Shown: positions 19,312 to 28,635 of the stretch, one piece after another | How positions within the stretch are numbered: the stretch's first letter is position 1 | Layout of the letters: the number at the start of each line of letters is the position of its first letter | DNA from: Sphingobium sp. YR768 | GTDB lineage: Bacteria; Pseudomonadota; Alphaproteobacteria; Sphingomonadales; Sphingomonadaceae | Length of the DNA stretch: 64,000 nt | Assembly (NCBI RefSeq): GCF_900111125.1 | Contig: NZ_FOGE01000017.1 | Span: forward strand, 56,464-120,463 | Direction: 5' to 3' | Notes under the pieces: model-generated | Database searches by the model: none | Told to the model about the DNA's origin: nothing | What the model saw: the letters and a program-made list of their open reading frames with translations, nothing else | Made by a program: the position numbers and the translations under genes

Positions 19312-19417
19312 GGGGACAGGGCTTTCTCTGGGCAAAGGGCAGGACGGCTTTGCGCGGTCCCTTAGTCCCGTAAGGCGGAAAAATACAGCCCTTGCGACCA
19401 GACTTTGGGGCGATCCT

Positions 19418-19696
19418 TCACTCCGGCGGCCATTGCCGGGCGGCTTGGACGATGGCCAATATCCACACGCAACCATCCCGCACTTCATAGACCAGGCGAT
19501 AGTTGCGATGTGGGTGGAGTTCCCGCGTGCCGGGGACCAGTCCGGCATGGCCCAGCATGGGGAAATCGGTCAACCTTCGCGCGGCGTCGCCAAAGACCTC
19601 ATCCAGCCGACTTGCCGCATCCGGGTCGTCGGCGGCGATATAATCCCAGATGGTCAGGCGGTCGCTGCGGGCTTGCGGCGACCAGCGGACTTTCAT
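19418..19696 (-). CDS. ParE/RelE-family toxin
   Basis: 92 residues with the fold signature of the family: [20 protein letters not shown] (first strand and helix), [41 protein letters not shown] and a C-terminal [12 protein letters not shown]. The arginine pattern and [10 protein letters not shown] are as in ParE toxins (gyrase inhibitors), although RelE relatives that cleave mRNA look alike. Its start overlaps the antitoxin stop by 4 bp (ATGA), the usual toxin-after-antitoxin order. Confidence 0.9.
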   Translation of the reverse strand: MKVRWSPQARSDRLTIWDYIAADDPDAASRLDEVFGDAARRLTDFPMLGHAGLVPGTRELHPHRNYRLVYEVRDGCVWILAIVQAARQWPPE

Positions 19697-19971
19697 GCGG
19701 GCCGTGCAGCGGCGGCACGGCGGGCAGCGAAGTCGGCTTCCACCTCTTCATCGGAAAATCCTTCGCCCGCCTCGATAGAGGCGCGGGCGATGGCGACCTT
19801 GCGCGACAGGAAGGCCTGATAGTCGCGCTTCTCGCGTTGTTCGCGAATGAAGTTGCGCATCAGGTCGCGCAGCACCTGCGACGCCGGGCGATGCAGCGCA
19901 CTGGCCTCCGCCATGAAATCGTCGCGCAGATCGGTTTCAAGCTTCATCGTGAACAGGGCGTCTTTCGACAT
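19693..19971 (-). CDS. ribbon-helix-helix antitoxin (ParD/RelB-like)
   Basis: 92 residues. The N-terminal half fits a ribbon-helix-helix DNA-binding domain: strand ALFTMKLETDL, helix DDFMAEASALH, then PASQVLRDLMRNFIREQ. The C-terminal half (RKVAIARASIEAGEGFSDEEVEADF) is acidic and amphipathic, suited to wrapping the toxin. ATG 19971 follows GAAGGGAA. The upstream promoter is covered by a symmetric operator, so negative autoregulation by the antitoxin or complex is likely. Confidence 0.9.
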   Translation of the reverse strand: MSKDALFTMKLETDLRDDFMAEASALHRPASQVLRDLMRNFIREQREKRDYQAFLSRKVAIARASIEAGEGFSDEEVEADFAARRAAAARPA

Positions 19972-19984
19972 GGCAATTCCCTTC

Positions 19985-20025
19985 GTACAGACGAGGTATA
20001 TACCATGTCCGTACCCGCTTGCCAA
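19985..20025 (-). promoter_or_regulatory. toxin-antitoxin promoter with two nested palindromes
   Basis: On the minus strand TTGGCA (20020-20025) and TATATA (19997-20002) are separated by 17 bp, a good sigma-70 match. The -10 lies in the perfect palindrome GGTATATACC (19995-20004). Outer half-sites GTACGGAC and GTCTGTAC (20007-20014 and 19985-19992; 7 of 8 pairs) share exactly the same centre. Such concentric symmetry is what a ribbon-helix-helix antitoxin operator would show. Confidence 0.8.
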
Positions 20026-20035
20026 AGGCGCGCCC

Positions 20036-21802
20036 TCAGCCGACCCGCTTGAAGATCCAGCCGATGCTCGATCCGCCGGGCAGGGCTTCGCCCGTCACCA
20101 CCAGCTGGCGGGTGGGGTGGGGGCGGCCATCGGCGTCGACCCACAGGCTGTCCTCGATCGTCAGCGCGCCCGCGCCCGCGCGGAACTGCCATAAAGGCCC
20201 CAGGTCGATCCGCAGCAGCGCGCCCATATTGTCAGCGGTCGGCGTCGGCTCGACGCCGGGGGCCAGATGGAAGCGCAGCTGCACCGGCTGCTTGGCCGGC
20301 CTGCGCCGCCGCTCGGCCGGGGTCAGCATATCTTCGCCGCGGATTTCCTTGCCGTCGCCGCTGACCAGCAGCAGGCGGCGGTGGACATAGCCCATGCGGC
20401 GGACATAGCCGTCATGGCTCAGTTCCAGCCGGCTGCCATTATCCGTTTCCTGCCGGTTCAGCTCTACCTCGGTCACGCCCTTGCCCAGCGTGCCATCGGG
20501 CAGCAGGGCAGTGCTATTGCTGTCGTTCAGGATCAGCGTGCTGTGCGCGGCGGTGGTGCGCAGCCCCTGCGCCAGATCCCAGGGAATCCATGCCCCCTCC
20601 AGCGCGGCGCCGCCGCAATTGACGATCAGGCGCAGCGGCCCGTCGCTGATCTCGATCGCCCCTGTGGAGGCGCAGCCCGCTTCGGCAAGACGCGCCACCG
20701 GCGGCGGCGCGGCATCGATCTGGAGGACCGTGTTGCCGACTGCGATCCGCTGATAGCCCCAGTCGCGCGCCTGCCGCAGCGGCCGGGTGCGCACGCGGCT
20801 GGCGGCGATTACCGCCTGCACGCTCTGCGGCGCGATCGCCCCCGCGCCCTGCCAGCTGCCCAGCCCGCCATCGCCATGGGTCAGCCCCAGCAAAGCGGGC
20901 ACCGCACGGGCCAGCGCATCGGTCAGGCAGACGGGCGGCGGCGCGCGGCGCACATCATAGACGGCGCGCAGCATCGACAGCAGCATGACCGCTTCCAGTT
21001 GCGCCAGCGGCGATCGCGATACGATGCCGCCATCGGCATGGAAGCTGCTGTCGATCGCCCGCTTCAGGCCCGCTTCGCCGAACAGGCGGCGCGCCTCGCC
21101 TCCGGGGATCAGCAGCGCGGCGGCCAATATGCCGCACCAGCCGGTCAGGCGGGGCAGGCCCATCGGCGCCTTGTCGGCGATGCGGTCGAGATGGCGGGCG
21201 GTCCGCGCGATGCAGTTCAGCACCAGCGAGCGATAGACCAGATCGCTGGACGACAGGATCAGCGGCGCATGCGCGGTCCAGAACAGCAGCCGCCAGCCGG
21301 CATTGTCCGCGCGCCAGGCGGGCTCGCTGGGCGTTTCATGATGCGCGGCCAGCCATTTGCGCATGACCGCCTCGGCGATCGGCGCGCCCTGTTCGCGCGT
21401 GGCGCTGCTGGACAGATCCCGCAGCCAGCGGAAACTGTGCAGATAGTCCCTGAACGCAGGGCTGGTCGGCAGCCGGGCGAAATCCAGCGTGTCGATCGGC
21501 AGCTTCTGTCCGCGAAACAGGAAATAGCCCGCGCGGATCGCCGCCCCGGCGCGGCTGTCGCCCGGCACATCGTCATCCGGCACGGCCAGCAGCTTCAGCG
21601 GATATTTGCCCTTCAGCCGGCGGCCATGGATCGGCGTCTTCCAGCTGAGCAGATAGAAATGATTGGCGATCTTCTGCGCCAGCGACAGGCCCTTGTCATC
21701 CGCGACGCGGATGAGTCGCTTGCCCTGCTCGATGCCATCGTCGCCCGGTTCGGGCGGCAGGTCCTGGCCTTTGCGGACGGACATGCGCCGGGGCTCGCTC
21801 AC
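20036..21802 (-). CDS. heparinase II/III family protein
   Basis: 588 residues. The N-terminal alpha-helical toroid part (about 30-330) contains [17 protein letters not shown], the GYFLFRGQ strand and [16 protein letters not shown] (about 257-272), the usual heparinase II/III block. The C-terminal beta-sandwich has [16 protein letters not shown] and [16 protein letters not shown], family landmarks. No signal peptide is seen, so it is probably cytoplasmic, unlike true polysaccharide lyases; substrate unknown. The GTG start overlaps the rpe stop (GTGA) with GGGGCGG upstream; ATG 21784 is an alternative. Confidence 0.88.
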   Translation of the reverse strand: MSEPRRMSVRKGQDLPPEPGDDGIEQGKRLIRVADDKGLSLAQKIANHFYLLSWKTPIHGRRLKGKYPLKLLAVPDDDVPGDSRAGAAIRAGYFLFRGQKLPIDTLDFARLPTSPAFRDYLHSFRWLRDLSSSATREQGAPIAEAVMRKWLAAHHETPSEPAWRADNAGWRLLFWTAHAPLILSSSDLVYRSLVLNCIARTARHLDRIADKAPMGLPRLTGWCGILAAALLIPGGEARRLFGEAGLKRAIDSSFHADGGIVSRSPLAQLEAVMLLSMLRAVYDVRRAPPPVCLTDALARAVPALLGLTHGDGGLGSWQGAGAIAPQSVQAVIAASRVRTRPLRQARDWGYQRIAVGNTVLQIDAAPPPVARLAEAGCASTGAIEISDGPLRLIVNCGGAALEGAWIPWDLAQGLRTTAAHSTLILNDSNSTALLPDGTLGKGVTEVELNRQETDNGSRLELSHDGYVRRMGYVHRRLLLVSGDGKEIRGEDMLTPAERRRRPAKQPVQLRFHLAPGVEPTPTADNMGALLRIDLGPLWQFRAGAGALTIEDSLWVDADGRPHPTRQLVVTGEALPGGSSIGWIFKRVG

Positions 21803-22461
21803 CCGCCCCGCAGCTTGCGGATATTATCGGCATAGGCATCCGGCCCGCCGCGGAAGGTGGCGGTGCCGGCGACCAGTACGTCGGCGCCGGCCGCGATCGC
21901 CTTGGGCGCGGTAGTGAAATCGATGCCGCCATCGACCTGCAAATGAATGTCGCGACCGGTCTTGTCGATCATCTTGCGGATCGCCTCGATCTTGCGGAGC
22001 TGGTTCTCGATGAAGCTCTGGCCGCCGAAACCGGGGTTGACGCTCATCACCAGGATCAGGTCGACATCATCCATCAGATAATCGAGCATCTTGGCCGGGG
22101 TGCCGGGGTTCAGCACCACGCCCGCCTTCACGCCCAGCGACTTGATATGCTGGACGGTGCGGTGGATGTGCGGTCCGGCTTCGGGATGGACGGTGATGAT
22201 GTCCGCACCCGCCGAAGCAAAGGCGTCCAGATACAGGTCCACCGGCGAAATCATCAGATGGACGTCGAACGTCTTTTGCGTGTGCGGGCGCAGCGCCTTC
22301 ACCACATTCGGCCCGATCGTGATGTTGGGCACGAAATGTCCGTCCATGACGTCGATATGCACCCAGTCGCAACCGGCGGCGTCGATAGCGCGGACCTCCT
22401 CACCCAGGCGGGCGAAGTCGGCGGAGAGGATGGAGGGCGAGATGAGGATCGGACGTGTCAT
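21799..22461 (-). CDS. rpe: ribulose-phosphate 3-epimerase
   Basis: 220 residues, TIM barrel, interconverting ribulose 5-phosphate and xylulose 5-phosphate. [14 protein letters not shown] is at the start, the metal-binding [12 protein letters not shown] near 35, DVHLMI near 66, [12 protein letters not shown] near 140, and the phosphate-binding VDGGI and AGTATFRG late. Coupled to the heparinase-like gene by GTGA overlap; upstream lies a palindromic repeat that separates it from the PAS gene. Confidence 0.97.
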   Translation of the reverse strand: MTRPILISPSILSADFARLGEEVRAIDAAGCDWVHIDVMDGHFVPNITIGPNVVKALRPHTQKTFDVHLMISPVDLYLDAFASAGADIITVHPEAGPHIHRTVQHIKSLGVKAGVVLNPGTPAKMLDYLMDDVDLILVMSVNPGFGGQSFIENQLRKIEAIRKMIDKTGRDIHLQVDGGIDFTTAPKAIAAGADVLVAGTATFRGGPDAYADNIRKLRGG

Positions 22462-22546
22462 TAACCGTTCGCCTTAATCGCCACCGGGGGCAAGGGCAAC
22501 GGGCATTTAGCAGCGATTCGCGATTGATCCGGACGGAGCCGGATTT

Positions 22547-22685
22547 GCCGCACCAGCCTTCGGCCGAGGCGCGTGACTCGACCGAACCCCCACCGGCCAC
22601 CCAATGGCAGTATCATATGGGTGGCCGGGTGGGGGAGAGGGCTGGTGCGGGCTCAAAAATGCGCTCTTCCGCGCATTTTTCAAAC
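22547..22685. repeat. compound palindromic repeat, family A, copy 2
   Basis: The right arm (22618-22652) carries TGGGTGGCCGGGTGGGGGAG; the left arm has CCACCGGCCACCCA and CCGCACCAGCC but is split by about 26 nt of extra sequence. The loop is nearly that of copy 3 (TGGCAGTATCATA). A second hairpin at about 22654-22685 (AAAAATGCGC and GCGCATTTTT) matches copy 1. It ends 3 nt past the PAS gene stop, where it may end transcription or stabilise the mRNA end. Confidence 0.88.
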
Positions 22686-22688
22686 AGT

Positions 22689-23180
22689 TCAAAGCATGAC
22701 GAAAATCGTCGGGTCCAGCCGCCGGGAAGAGGGCGTACCATGGGGCAGCAACTGCTTGACGCCATGCAGCGCGACGGCTTCCCCGTCCGCGCCCAGGATC
22801 GGCGCGGCGATCAGCCGCATCGTGCATCGCCCGCCGCCGTCCGCCTGATCGATGTCGACGTCCAGGGTAAAGCCGCGCTTATGTTTGACGGCATAGGCGC
22901 GCAGCCGCTCCATCGGTTCGCGTGATTCCGGGGCGTAGAGCGACACGGTCAGCGGCCGACCCACGTCCTGATCGCGCTCCAGCCCGAATATGTCATAGAC
23001 GCCTGCGGTCCAGCTCAGCTGGTTGTCCTTGAGGTCGCAATGCCACAGGCCCAGGCCCCGTTCGGCCAGTGCAGCATCATTGCGGGCGATATCCGGGTCC
23101 AGCAGCACGGGGGACAGATGCGTGCGCAGAGCATAGAGCGGCCAGCTATGGTTCAGGGGCAATGGCTCGATCGGTCGCAT
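22689..23180 (-). CDS. single PAS-domain protein
   Basis: 163 residues. A PAS_3-type fold covers about 40-150: LGLWHCDLKDNQLSWTAGVYDIFGL, then a SLYAPESREPMERL helix and the RCTMRLIAAPILGADGEAVALHG strands. No histidine kinase, GGEEF or DNA-binding domain is attached and no LOV cysteine motif is present. It may bind a small ligand or act as a partner subunit. It starts 10 nt after rsmB, so it is probably co-transcribed. Confidence 0.78.
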   Translation of the reverse strand: MRPIEPLPLNHSWPLYALRTHLSPVLLDPDIARNDAALAERGLGLWHCDLKDNQLSWTAGVYDIFGLERDQDVGRPLTVSLYAPESREPMERLRAYAVKHKRGFTLDVDIDQADGGGRCTMRLIAAPILGADGEAVALHGVKQLLPHGTPSSRRLDPTIFVML

Positions 23181-23189
23181 GGCGCACCT

Positions 23190-24566
23190 TTAAGACGGAG
23201 GATTTCCATCTAAGCCCTTCATGGTTAAGGCTTGGTTTGTCGCCTTTGCAAGTCTTGCAATGAAAAATCCATCCGCGCCGCCCTGATCGGCCAGCATGTC
23301 GGGCAGCGACCGCAGCCAGCCCTGCGCCGTGGGGGCCATGGCGTCGGGCAATTCACCGGCTTGCGCGGGCAGCAGCGTGAAATCGCGATGCGCCGCCAGG
23401 AAGCGGACGACCTGATCCTCGCCTTCCGCCTGCTCCAGCGAGCAGGTGGCATAGACGATCCGCCCACCCGGCTTCAGCCAGCCGGCAGCGCGCGCCAGAA
23501 GTTCCTCCTGCAATTCGGCCAGTTCGGCAATCTGGCGCGGGCCGATGCGGTGCAGCACGTCGGGATGGCGGCGATAGATGCCGGTCGCGGTGCAGGGCGC
23601 GTCCAGCAGGATCGCGTCGACTTGAGCGTCGGGTTCCCATTGGCGCAGGTCGGCGGTCACGACATCGGCGGGGAGGCCGGTGCGCGCCAGATTCTCGCTC
23701 AGCTTCTCCAGCCGCTTCTTCGACTGGTCGACCGACAGCACGCGCCAGCCCGCTGCCGCCAACTGCATCGTCTTGCCACCCGGCGCGGCGCACAGGTCCA
23801 GCACGGTGCGTCCCTCGCCCGGCCCCAGCAGCCGCGCCGCGCAGGAGGCCGCGATATCCTGCACCCACCATGCCCCCTCGGCAAAGCCGGGCAGGTCGGG
23901 AATAGCGGCGCCACCTTGATCGGGATTGGCCGGCAAACGCACATGGCCGGGCGCGAAGGACGTGCCGTTCAAGGCTTCTGTCCACTTGGCCGTCTCGCTC
24001 GCGTCACGCAGGCTGATGTCGACCGGCGGGCGCACGGCATAGGCATGGGCGGCGGCCAGCGGCATCGCTTCGCCCCACTGGCCGGCCCAGCGTTCGACAA
24101 CCTCGGCGGGCAAGGTCGGCGGATCGGGCAACACCGGCTCCCCGCGCGTCACCGTGCCGAACACGCCATGGACCAGCTTGCGCGGGCCGCCATCGACCAG
24201 CGGCAGCGCGGTGGCGATCGCCGCATGGGCGGGCGTGCCCAGCACCAGCGTCTGGGCCAGGGCGATGCGCAGCACCGTGCGGGCCTTGGCATCGTCGGGC
24301 AATATCTGCTTCGTGGCCCCGTCGATCAGCGCGTCTAGATCGGGCAGATGGCGCAACACTTCCGCCGCGATGGCATGGACCAGCGCCCGGTCGGCCTGCG
24401 GCAATCCCTGCGCCGCGCCATGCAGCGCCAGTTCCAGCGGATCGCCCCGGCGCAGCACCGCATCCAGCAGGCGCAGCGCGGCGCGGCGCGCGGGAAAACC
24501 GGGAACATCATCGGCACGGGGGGTGGATGAGCGAGCGTTGGGGCGGCGATTTTGGGGGCGGGACAT
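23190..24566 (-). CDS. rsmB: RsmB/NOP-family rRNA (cytosine-5) methyltransferase
   Basis: 458 residues. An N-terminal NusB-like domain (about 20-160, RRAALRLLDAVLRRGDPLE) precedes the SAM-dependent domain: VLDLCAAPGGKTMQLAA (motif I, about 255-271), LLDAPCTATGIYRRHPD (motif IV with one catalytic Cys, about 319-335) and YATCSLEQAEGED (motif VI with the second Cys, about 372-384). Methylates C967 of 16S rRNA in E. coli; the same target is inferred. Between a small membrane protein gene (25 nt gap) and the PAS gene. Confidence 0.93.
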   Translation of the reverse strand: MSRPQNRRPNARSSTPRADDVPGFPARRAALRLLDAVLRRGDPLELALHGAAQGLPQADRALVHAIAAEVLRHLPDLDALIDGATKQILPDDAKARTVLRIALAQTLVLGTPAHAAIATALPLVDGGPRKLVHGVFGTVTRGEPVLPDPPTLPAEVVERWAGQWGEAMPLAAAHAYAVRPPVDISLRDASETAKWTEALNGTSFAPGHVRLPANPDQGGAAIPDLPGFAEGAWWVQDIAASCAARLLGPGEGRTVLDLCAAPGGKTMQLAAAGWRVLSVDQSKKRLEKLSENLARTGLPADVVTADLRQWEPDAQVDAILLDAPCTATGIYRRHPDVLHRIGPRQIAELAELQEELLARAAGWLKPGGRIVYATCSLEQAEGEDQVVRFLAAHRDFTLLPAQAGELPDAMAPTAQGWLRSLPDMLADQGGADGFFIARLAKATNQALTMKGLDGNPPS

Positions 24567-24591
24567 CAGCGGCCCCTACGCGCTTTCGCCC

Positions 24592-24906
24592 CTAAAGAAA
24601 ATGGGCGACGCCAAAGCCGATGCCCAGGAACAGGGCGATCCAGCCGATAATGCCCACCCATAGCGCCAGCCAGTCGGACCGGCGCGGTCGGGCGCGGGCG
24701 CCCTTGGGCACGGCCCGCAGGGAGGAGGGGATGCGCTTGCGTCCCAGCGTCGCGACCGCGATCAGGCGGCGACCCACGCCATGGAAGAAGCGGGCGGTAT
24801 GGCGAGAAAAGACATGGTCGACGGTCAGGTCCACGACCAGCCCGCCGGCATGGCGCAGCACCACGCCCGCCACATCGACCACGACCTCGCCGATGTCGTC
24901 GACCAT
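24592..24906 (-). CDS. small membrane protein of unknown function
   Basis: 104 residues. A basic soluble N-terminal part with VDDIGEVVVDVAGVVLRHAGG and a cluster of arginines at about 65-78 is followed by one C-terminal membrane helix (WLALWVGIIGWIALFLGIG). I do not recognise the family. ATG 24906 overlaps the htpX stop (TGATG), so it is coupled to htpX. Confidence 0.65.
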   Translation of the reverse strand: MVDDIGEVVVDVAGVVLRHAGGLVVDLTVDHVFSRHTARFFHGVGRRLIAVATLGRKRIPSSLRAVPKGARARPRRSDWLALWVGIIGWIALFLGIGFGVAHFL

Positions 24907-25838
24907 CAACGTCCGTTCGGGTCCAGCGCGCTGCGGCGACGCGGGGGCTGGGGCGGGAGCGGCGCTACCGGCGACAAGGCGGAAGCGCGCGGCGCGGCAG
25001 CGATCGCGCCCATATCCGCCGCAATATCCTGCAAGGCGGCGATGCGCTTCTCCGTCGCGGGGTGGGTGGAGAAAAGTTCGCTCACATGGGTCGGCACGAT
25101 ATAGAGCTGCGCCGCCGCCGGATTGCGCTCCGCCACCGGATTGGGGATCATTTCCGCCCGGCCGGAAATCTTGGCGAGGGCGGAAGCCAGCGCATGGGGA
25201 TTGCCGCTGATTTCCGCCCCGGCGCGGTCGGCGCCATATTCGCGGGTGCGGCTGATCGCCATCTGCACGATCATCGCGGCAAAGGGCGCGACGATCACCG
25301 CCATCAGGCTGGCGATCATATTGCCATGGCCTTCCCGGTCGCCACCGCGAAAGAAGAGGCCGAAATTGGCCAGCATCGAAATCGCGCCCGCAATGGTCGC
25401 GACCATCGTCATGATCAGCGTGTCGCGATTCTTCACATGGCCCAGTTCATGCGCCATCACGCCGGCCACTTCGTCACGACTCAGCATCGACAGCAACCCG
25501 GTGGTGGCGGCGACGGCGGCATTATCCGGGTTGCGGCCGGTGGCAAAGGCATTGGGCGCCTGCTGCTCGATAATATAGACGCGCGGCATCGGCAGCCCGG
25601 CGCGCTGCGCCAGTTCCCGCACCAGCCCGTAAAATTCCGGCGCGCTTTGGGCGTCCACTTCGCGCGCGTCATGCATGCGCAGCACGATCTTGTCGGCATT
25701 CCAGAAGGTGAACAGGTTCATGCCTGCCGCCGCCAGCAGCGCAATGATCGCTCCGCCGCTGCCGCCCAGCGTATAGCCCAGCGCCATGAACAGCGCCGTC
25801 AGCGCCGCCAGCAACAGGGTCGTCTTGAAACCGCTCAC
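24906..25838 (-). CDS. htpX: membrane-bound zinc metalloprotease HtpX
   Basis: 310 residues, family M48. Two N-terminal membrane helices (about 5-50), the HELGH zinc motif (about residues 130-134) with the third ligand glutamate in [11 protein letters not shown], and two further membrane segments after the active site. HtpX degrades misfolded inner-membrane proteins. GTG 25838 follows GGAGAG; longer frames would overlap the divergent sdhAF4-like gene. First gene of the long leftward block. Confidence 0.93.
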   Translation of the reverse strand: MSGFKTTLLLAALTALFMALGYTLGGSGGAIIALLAAAGMNLFTFWNADKIVLRMHDAREVDAQSAPEFYGLVRELAQRAGLPMPRVYIIEQQAPNAFATGRNPDNAAVAATTGLLSMLSRDEVAGVMAHELGHVKNRDTLIMTMVATIAGAISMLANFGLFFRGGDREGHGNMIASLMAVIVAPFAAMIVQMAISRTREYGADRAGAEISGNPHALASALAKISGRAEMIPNPVAERNPAAAQLYIVPTHVSELFSTHPATEKRIAALQDIAADMGAIAAAPRASALSPVAPLPPQPPRRRSALDPNGR

Positions 25839-25927
25839 TTGCAATGCTCTCCTTTGCCGCCCAGATAGCGGACAGGACATGAATATGGGGTTGATCCAGC
25901 CCTTCCGCAAATGAAAGGCCATCCGCC

Positions 25928-26101
25928 ATGGGAAGTTTCAACGGCAAGCGCCCGGCGCATGTGAAGCCGCCCGCCCATCTTTCCAAAAGCCCGCCCGTGC
26001 CGCAGCCCGATCCGATCGATGCGCCCTCGCGGCATCAGGAGGATCTCAGCCCGGTCCGCTATGGCGACTGGGAGCGCAAGGGCATCGCCATCGATTTTTG
26101 A
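25928..26101 (+). CDS. DUF1674 / SdhAF4-like succinate dehydrogenase assembly factor
   Basis: 57 residues. The C-terminal half [14 protein letters not shown] is the DUF1674 signature, and the N-terminal half is proline-rich and basic. Eukaryotic members (SdhAF4/Sdh8) bind flavinated SdhA during complex II assembly; bacterial members are thought to do the same. Divergent from htpX, a pairing seen in other alphaproteobacteria. Confidence 0.88.
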   Translation: MGSFNGKRPAHVKPPAHLSKSPPVPQPDPIDAPSRHQEDLSPVRYGDWERKGIAIDF

Positions 26102-26251
26102 ATGAAGGCACGTCTATCCCGCCACGACTCGCCGCCGATTTTGCACGGCTGCCGTCGGCCCGTGCTGCGCCTGCGAGGAGACACGCCGCGCCGCTCTGGC
26201 CAACCACGCCGTTAACTGTGCAGGCTTGGCGCATAAGGGAGATTATGGGTC

Positions 26252-26719
26252 GTGGGTGTGCAACTGGTTTCTGATATGAATATGAAGGCGGTTTCGGATT
26301 ATACGCCGGAAGATGCGGCGCTGCTCTGTTCTGTAGGGCGGCTGGTCTGTGCCTGGACCATGCTGGAACAAAGCCTGGAGGCGAAGATCGGGATGCTGCG
26401 GGATGCAATGGGCGATGTCCGCACCGTGGGCGCGCGCACCCGGCCCAGCATGACCAAGCTGATGACCGAATTGCGCACGATGGTCTCCATGCGCGATCGC
26501 CGCAACGCCAGCGCCCTGACCGAGATATCGGGGATCGAGCGCGACATGCAGCGGATCGACCGCTTCCGTGGGCTCATCATCCAGGGTTTCCACCAGCCCG
26601 AACCGGGCGGCTTCACCTGTCGCGACGGGCGCAACAATATCCAGCATATCGGTCTGGAGCAGCTCGAAGGCGAAATTGAGGCGCTGGAAACGGTAGCCAG
26701 CCGTCTTCTTGCGGTATAA
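26252..26719 (+). CDS. hypothetical protein
   Basis: 155 residues, mostly helical and charged, without signal or membrane segments. VGRLVCAWTMLEQSLEAKIG (about 28-47) and the terminal LEQLEGEIEALETVASRLLAV suggest amphipathic helices, perhaps a coiled coil. Family not recognised. GTG 26252 has GGGAG about 12 nt upstream; ATG 26276 or 26282 could be the real start. A nine-codon frame from ATG 26245 overlaps the start. Confidence 0.6.
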   Translation: MGVQLVSDMNMKAVSDYTPEDAALLCSVGRLVCAWTMLEQSLEAKIGMLRDAMGDVRTVGARTRPSMTKLMTELRTMVSMRDRRNASALTEISGIERDMQRIDRFRGLIIQGFHQPEPGGFTCRDGRNNIQHIGLEQLEGEIEALETVASRLLAV

Positions 26720-26797
26720 GCCGCTCGCGGCGCTTGACCTTTCTCGCATGTGCGGCAATCCAAAGCCCGGTCGCGTCAGTGTGAAGGGGACCCCAAC

Positions 26798-27673
26798 TTG
26801 ACCAAACCGATTCGTAAAGCCGTCTTTCCTGTTGCGGGGCTCGGTACGCGCTTCCTGCCCGCCACGAAGGCGGTGCCCAAGGAATTGTTGCCCGTCGTGG
26901 ACCGCCCGCTGATCCAATATGCCGTGGATGAAGCGCGCGAGGCGGGGATCGAACAATTCATCTTCGTCACCGGTCGCGGCAAGGGCGCGATCGAGGATTA
27001 TTTCGACATCGCCTTCGAATGCGAAACGTTGCAGCGCGAACGCGGCAAGGATCTGTCGGCGCTGGAGGGCACCCGGCTCGATCCGGGCAATGCGGTGTTC
27101 CTGCGTCAGCAGGAATCGCTGGGCCTGGGCCACGCCATCTGGTGCGCGCGCGACATCGTGGGCGACGAACCCTTCGCCATCCTGCTGCCCGACGAGTTCA
27201 TGAAGGGCGAGCCGGGCAATGGCTGCATGAAGCAGATGGTCGACGCCTATGAAAAGGTCGGCGGCAATCTGGTCTGCGCGCTGGAAATCCCGATGGAACA
27301 GACGCCCAGCTATGGCGTGATCGATCCGGGCGCGCGCGATGGCGTGCTGACCGAAGTGAAGGGCCTTGTTGAGAAGCCCAAGCTCGGCACCGCGCCCAGC
27401 AACCTCATCCTGCCGGGCCGTTACATCCTCCAGCCCGAAGTGATGAAGATCCTGGAAACGCAGGAAAAGGGCGCGGGCGGCGAGATTCAGCTCACCGACG
27501 CGATGGCCGCGATGATTGGCAAGCAGGCGTTCCACGGCGTGACCTTTGACGGTCGCCGTTTCGATTGCGGGTCCAAGGCCGGCTATATCGAGGCGAATCT
27601 GGCGTTGTCGCTGGAGCGCGACGACCTGAAAGACCATATCCGCGCCTTCGCAACGGAAGAACTGGCCCGCTGA
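26798..27673 (+). CDS. galU: UTP-glucose-1-phosphate uridylyltransferase
   Basis: 291 residues. The nucleotide-binding block AVFPVAGLGTRFLPATKAVPKELLP (first part, about 8-22) and the downstream PKELLPVVDRPLIQY are typical. EKPKLG and GEIQLTDAM are further family landmarks. GalU makes UDP-glucose for exopolysaccharide and LPS. TTG 26798 is the likely start since AAGGGG precedes it and the next residues align with the family; no ATG fits. Confidence 0.95.
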   Translation: MTKPIRKAVFPVAGLGTRFLPATKAVPKELLPVVDRPLIQYAVDEAREAGIEQFIFVTGRGKGAIEDYFDIAFECETLQRERGKDLSALEGTRLDPGNAVFLRQQESLGLGHAIWCARDIVGDEPFAILLPDEFMKGEPGNGCMKQMVDAYEKVGGNLVCALEIPMEQTPSYGVIDPGARDGVLTEVKGLVEKPKLGTAPSNLILPGRYILQPEVMKILETQEKGAGGEIQLTDAMAAMIGKQAFHGVTFDGRRFDCGSKAGYIEANLALSLERDDLKDHIRAFATEELAR

Positions 27674-27717
27674 TCGCTGGGCCAGCCGACTCTAGAGCAT
27701 TGAGCCTTAAATAAGAC

Positions 27718-27812
27718 CCGTTCGGCCCTTCGACTTCGCTCAGGAGAGCCTGTCGAAGCCCTGTCCTGTTCTTCAAAGAAGTACGGCCCTTCGACAGGCT
27801 CAGGGCGAACGG
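27718..27812. repeat. dispersed inverted repeat, family B, copy 1
   Basis: Left part CCGTTCGGCCCTTCGACTTC (27718-27737) and right part ending CTCAGGGCGAACGG (27812) are inverted. Inner arms AGCCTGTCGAAG and CTTCGACAGGCT (27747-27800) also pair. A related copy lies at 49247-49345. Such CCTTCGAC...CTCAGG...GAACGG repeats are scattered between genes in many sphingomonad genomes. Confidence 0.8.
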
Positions 27813-27847
27813 ATACAGAAGTGATCTTGATTTTGGGCACGATGCCC

Positions 27848-27893
27848 TAACGAAAAAGGGCGGCTTCCCATCGGAAGCCGCCCTTTTTCGTTA
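27848..27893. terminator. bidirectional rho-independent terminator
   Basis: Perfect 21-nt arms (TAACGAAAAAGGGCGGCTTCC side and its complement) with a CATC loop, placed between convergent galU and ssb. A/T tracts on both sides serve both strands. Confidence 0.95.
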
Positions 27894-27912
27894 GCCGAAG
27901 CGTGGAGTGCCG

Positions 27913-28539
27913 TCAGAACGGCACTTCATCGTCCAGATCATTGTCGAAATTGGGGCTGCCTGCGCGGCTGCCCGCATTGCCGCCGCCCGACGAGCGACCA
28001 CCACCAAAGCCACCGCCCTGATTGCCGCCGCCATAGCCGCCGCCGCTGGAACCGCCGCCTTGGCCACCGCCAAAGTCGTCATAGTCGCCGCCGCCAAAGC
28101 CGCTCGAACCGCCCTGCCAGTCGCTCACGCCCTGCGAACGGCCACCGCCGCCACCGCCAAAGCCGCCGCCCTGGCCACCGCCGCCGGGCGCGCCGTCCAG
28201 CATGGTCAGCACGCTGCCCAGGCCCTGCAACACGACTTCGGTCGTGTAGCGGTCATTGCCCTGCTGGTCCTGCCATTTGCGGGTGCGAAGCTGGCCTTCG
28301 ATATAGACCTTGCTGCCCTTGCGCAGGAAGCGTTCCGCAACGCCGACCAGACCTTCGGAAAAGATCGCGACGCTATGCCATTCGGTGCGCTCTTTGCGCT
28401 CACCGGTGTTGCGGTCCTTCCAGCTTTCGGACGTGGCGATACGCAAATTGCATACCTTGCCGCCATTCTGGAAGCTCTTGACCTCCGGGTCGGCGCCCAG
28501 ATTGCCGACCAGAATGACCTTGTTGACCGAGCCTGCCAT
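27913..28539 (-). CDS. ssb: single-stranded DNA-binding protein
   Basis: 208 residues. The OB fold occupies 1-110 ([53 protein letters not shown]). A long glycine-rich linker (about 115-190) leads to the acidic tip DLDDEVPF, which recruits partner proteins. ATG 28539 follows GGAGGAATC. Longer than E. coli SSB (178) because of the linker. Confidence 0.97.
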   Translation of the reverse strand: MAGSVNKVILVGNLGADPEVKSFQNGGKVCNLRIATSESWKDRNTGERKERTEWHSVAIFSEGLVGVAERFLRKGSKVYIEGQLRTRKWQDQQGNDRYTTEVVLQGLGSVLTMLDGAPGGGGQGGGFGGGGGGRSQGVSDWQGGSSGFGGGDYDDFGGGQGGGSSGGGYGGGNQGGGFGGGRSSGGGNAGSRAGSPNFDNDLDDEVPF

Positions 28540-28635
28540 GATTCCTCCGAAATAATAGCCGGTCTTTATAGCGACGCGCGCCCGCAAATCCAGCCGCGAC
28601 ATGGGGCCTGTCGCAGGCTTTCGTCGCGTCTGCCG

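Noticed and set aside
22462..22480. CtrA box upstream of rpe (TTAACCG...CCTTAA)
   Set aside because: The two half-sites are separated by nine rather than seven bases.
27950..28190. Repeated GCC-rich units that look like a tandem repeat
   Set aside because: They encode the glycine-rich linker of SSB and are explained by protein composition.
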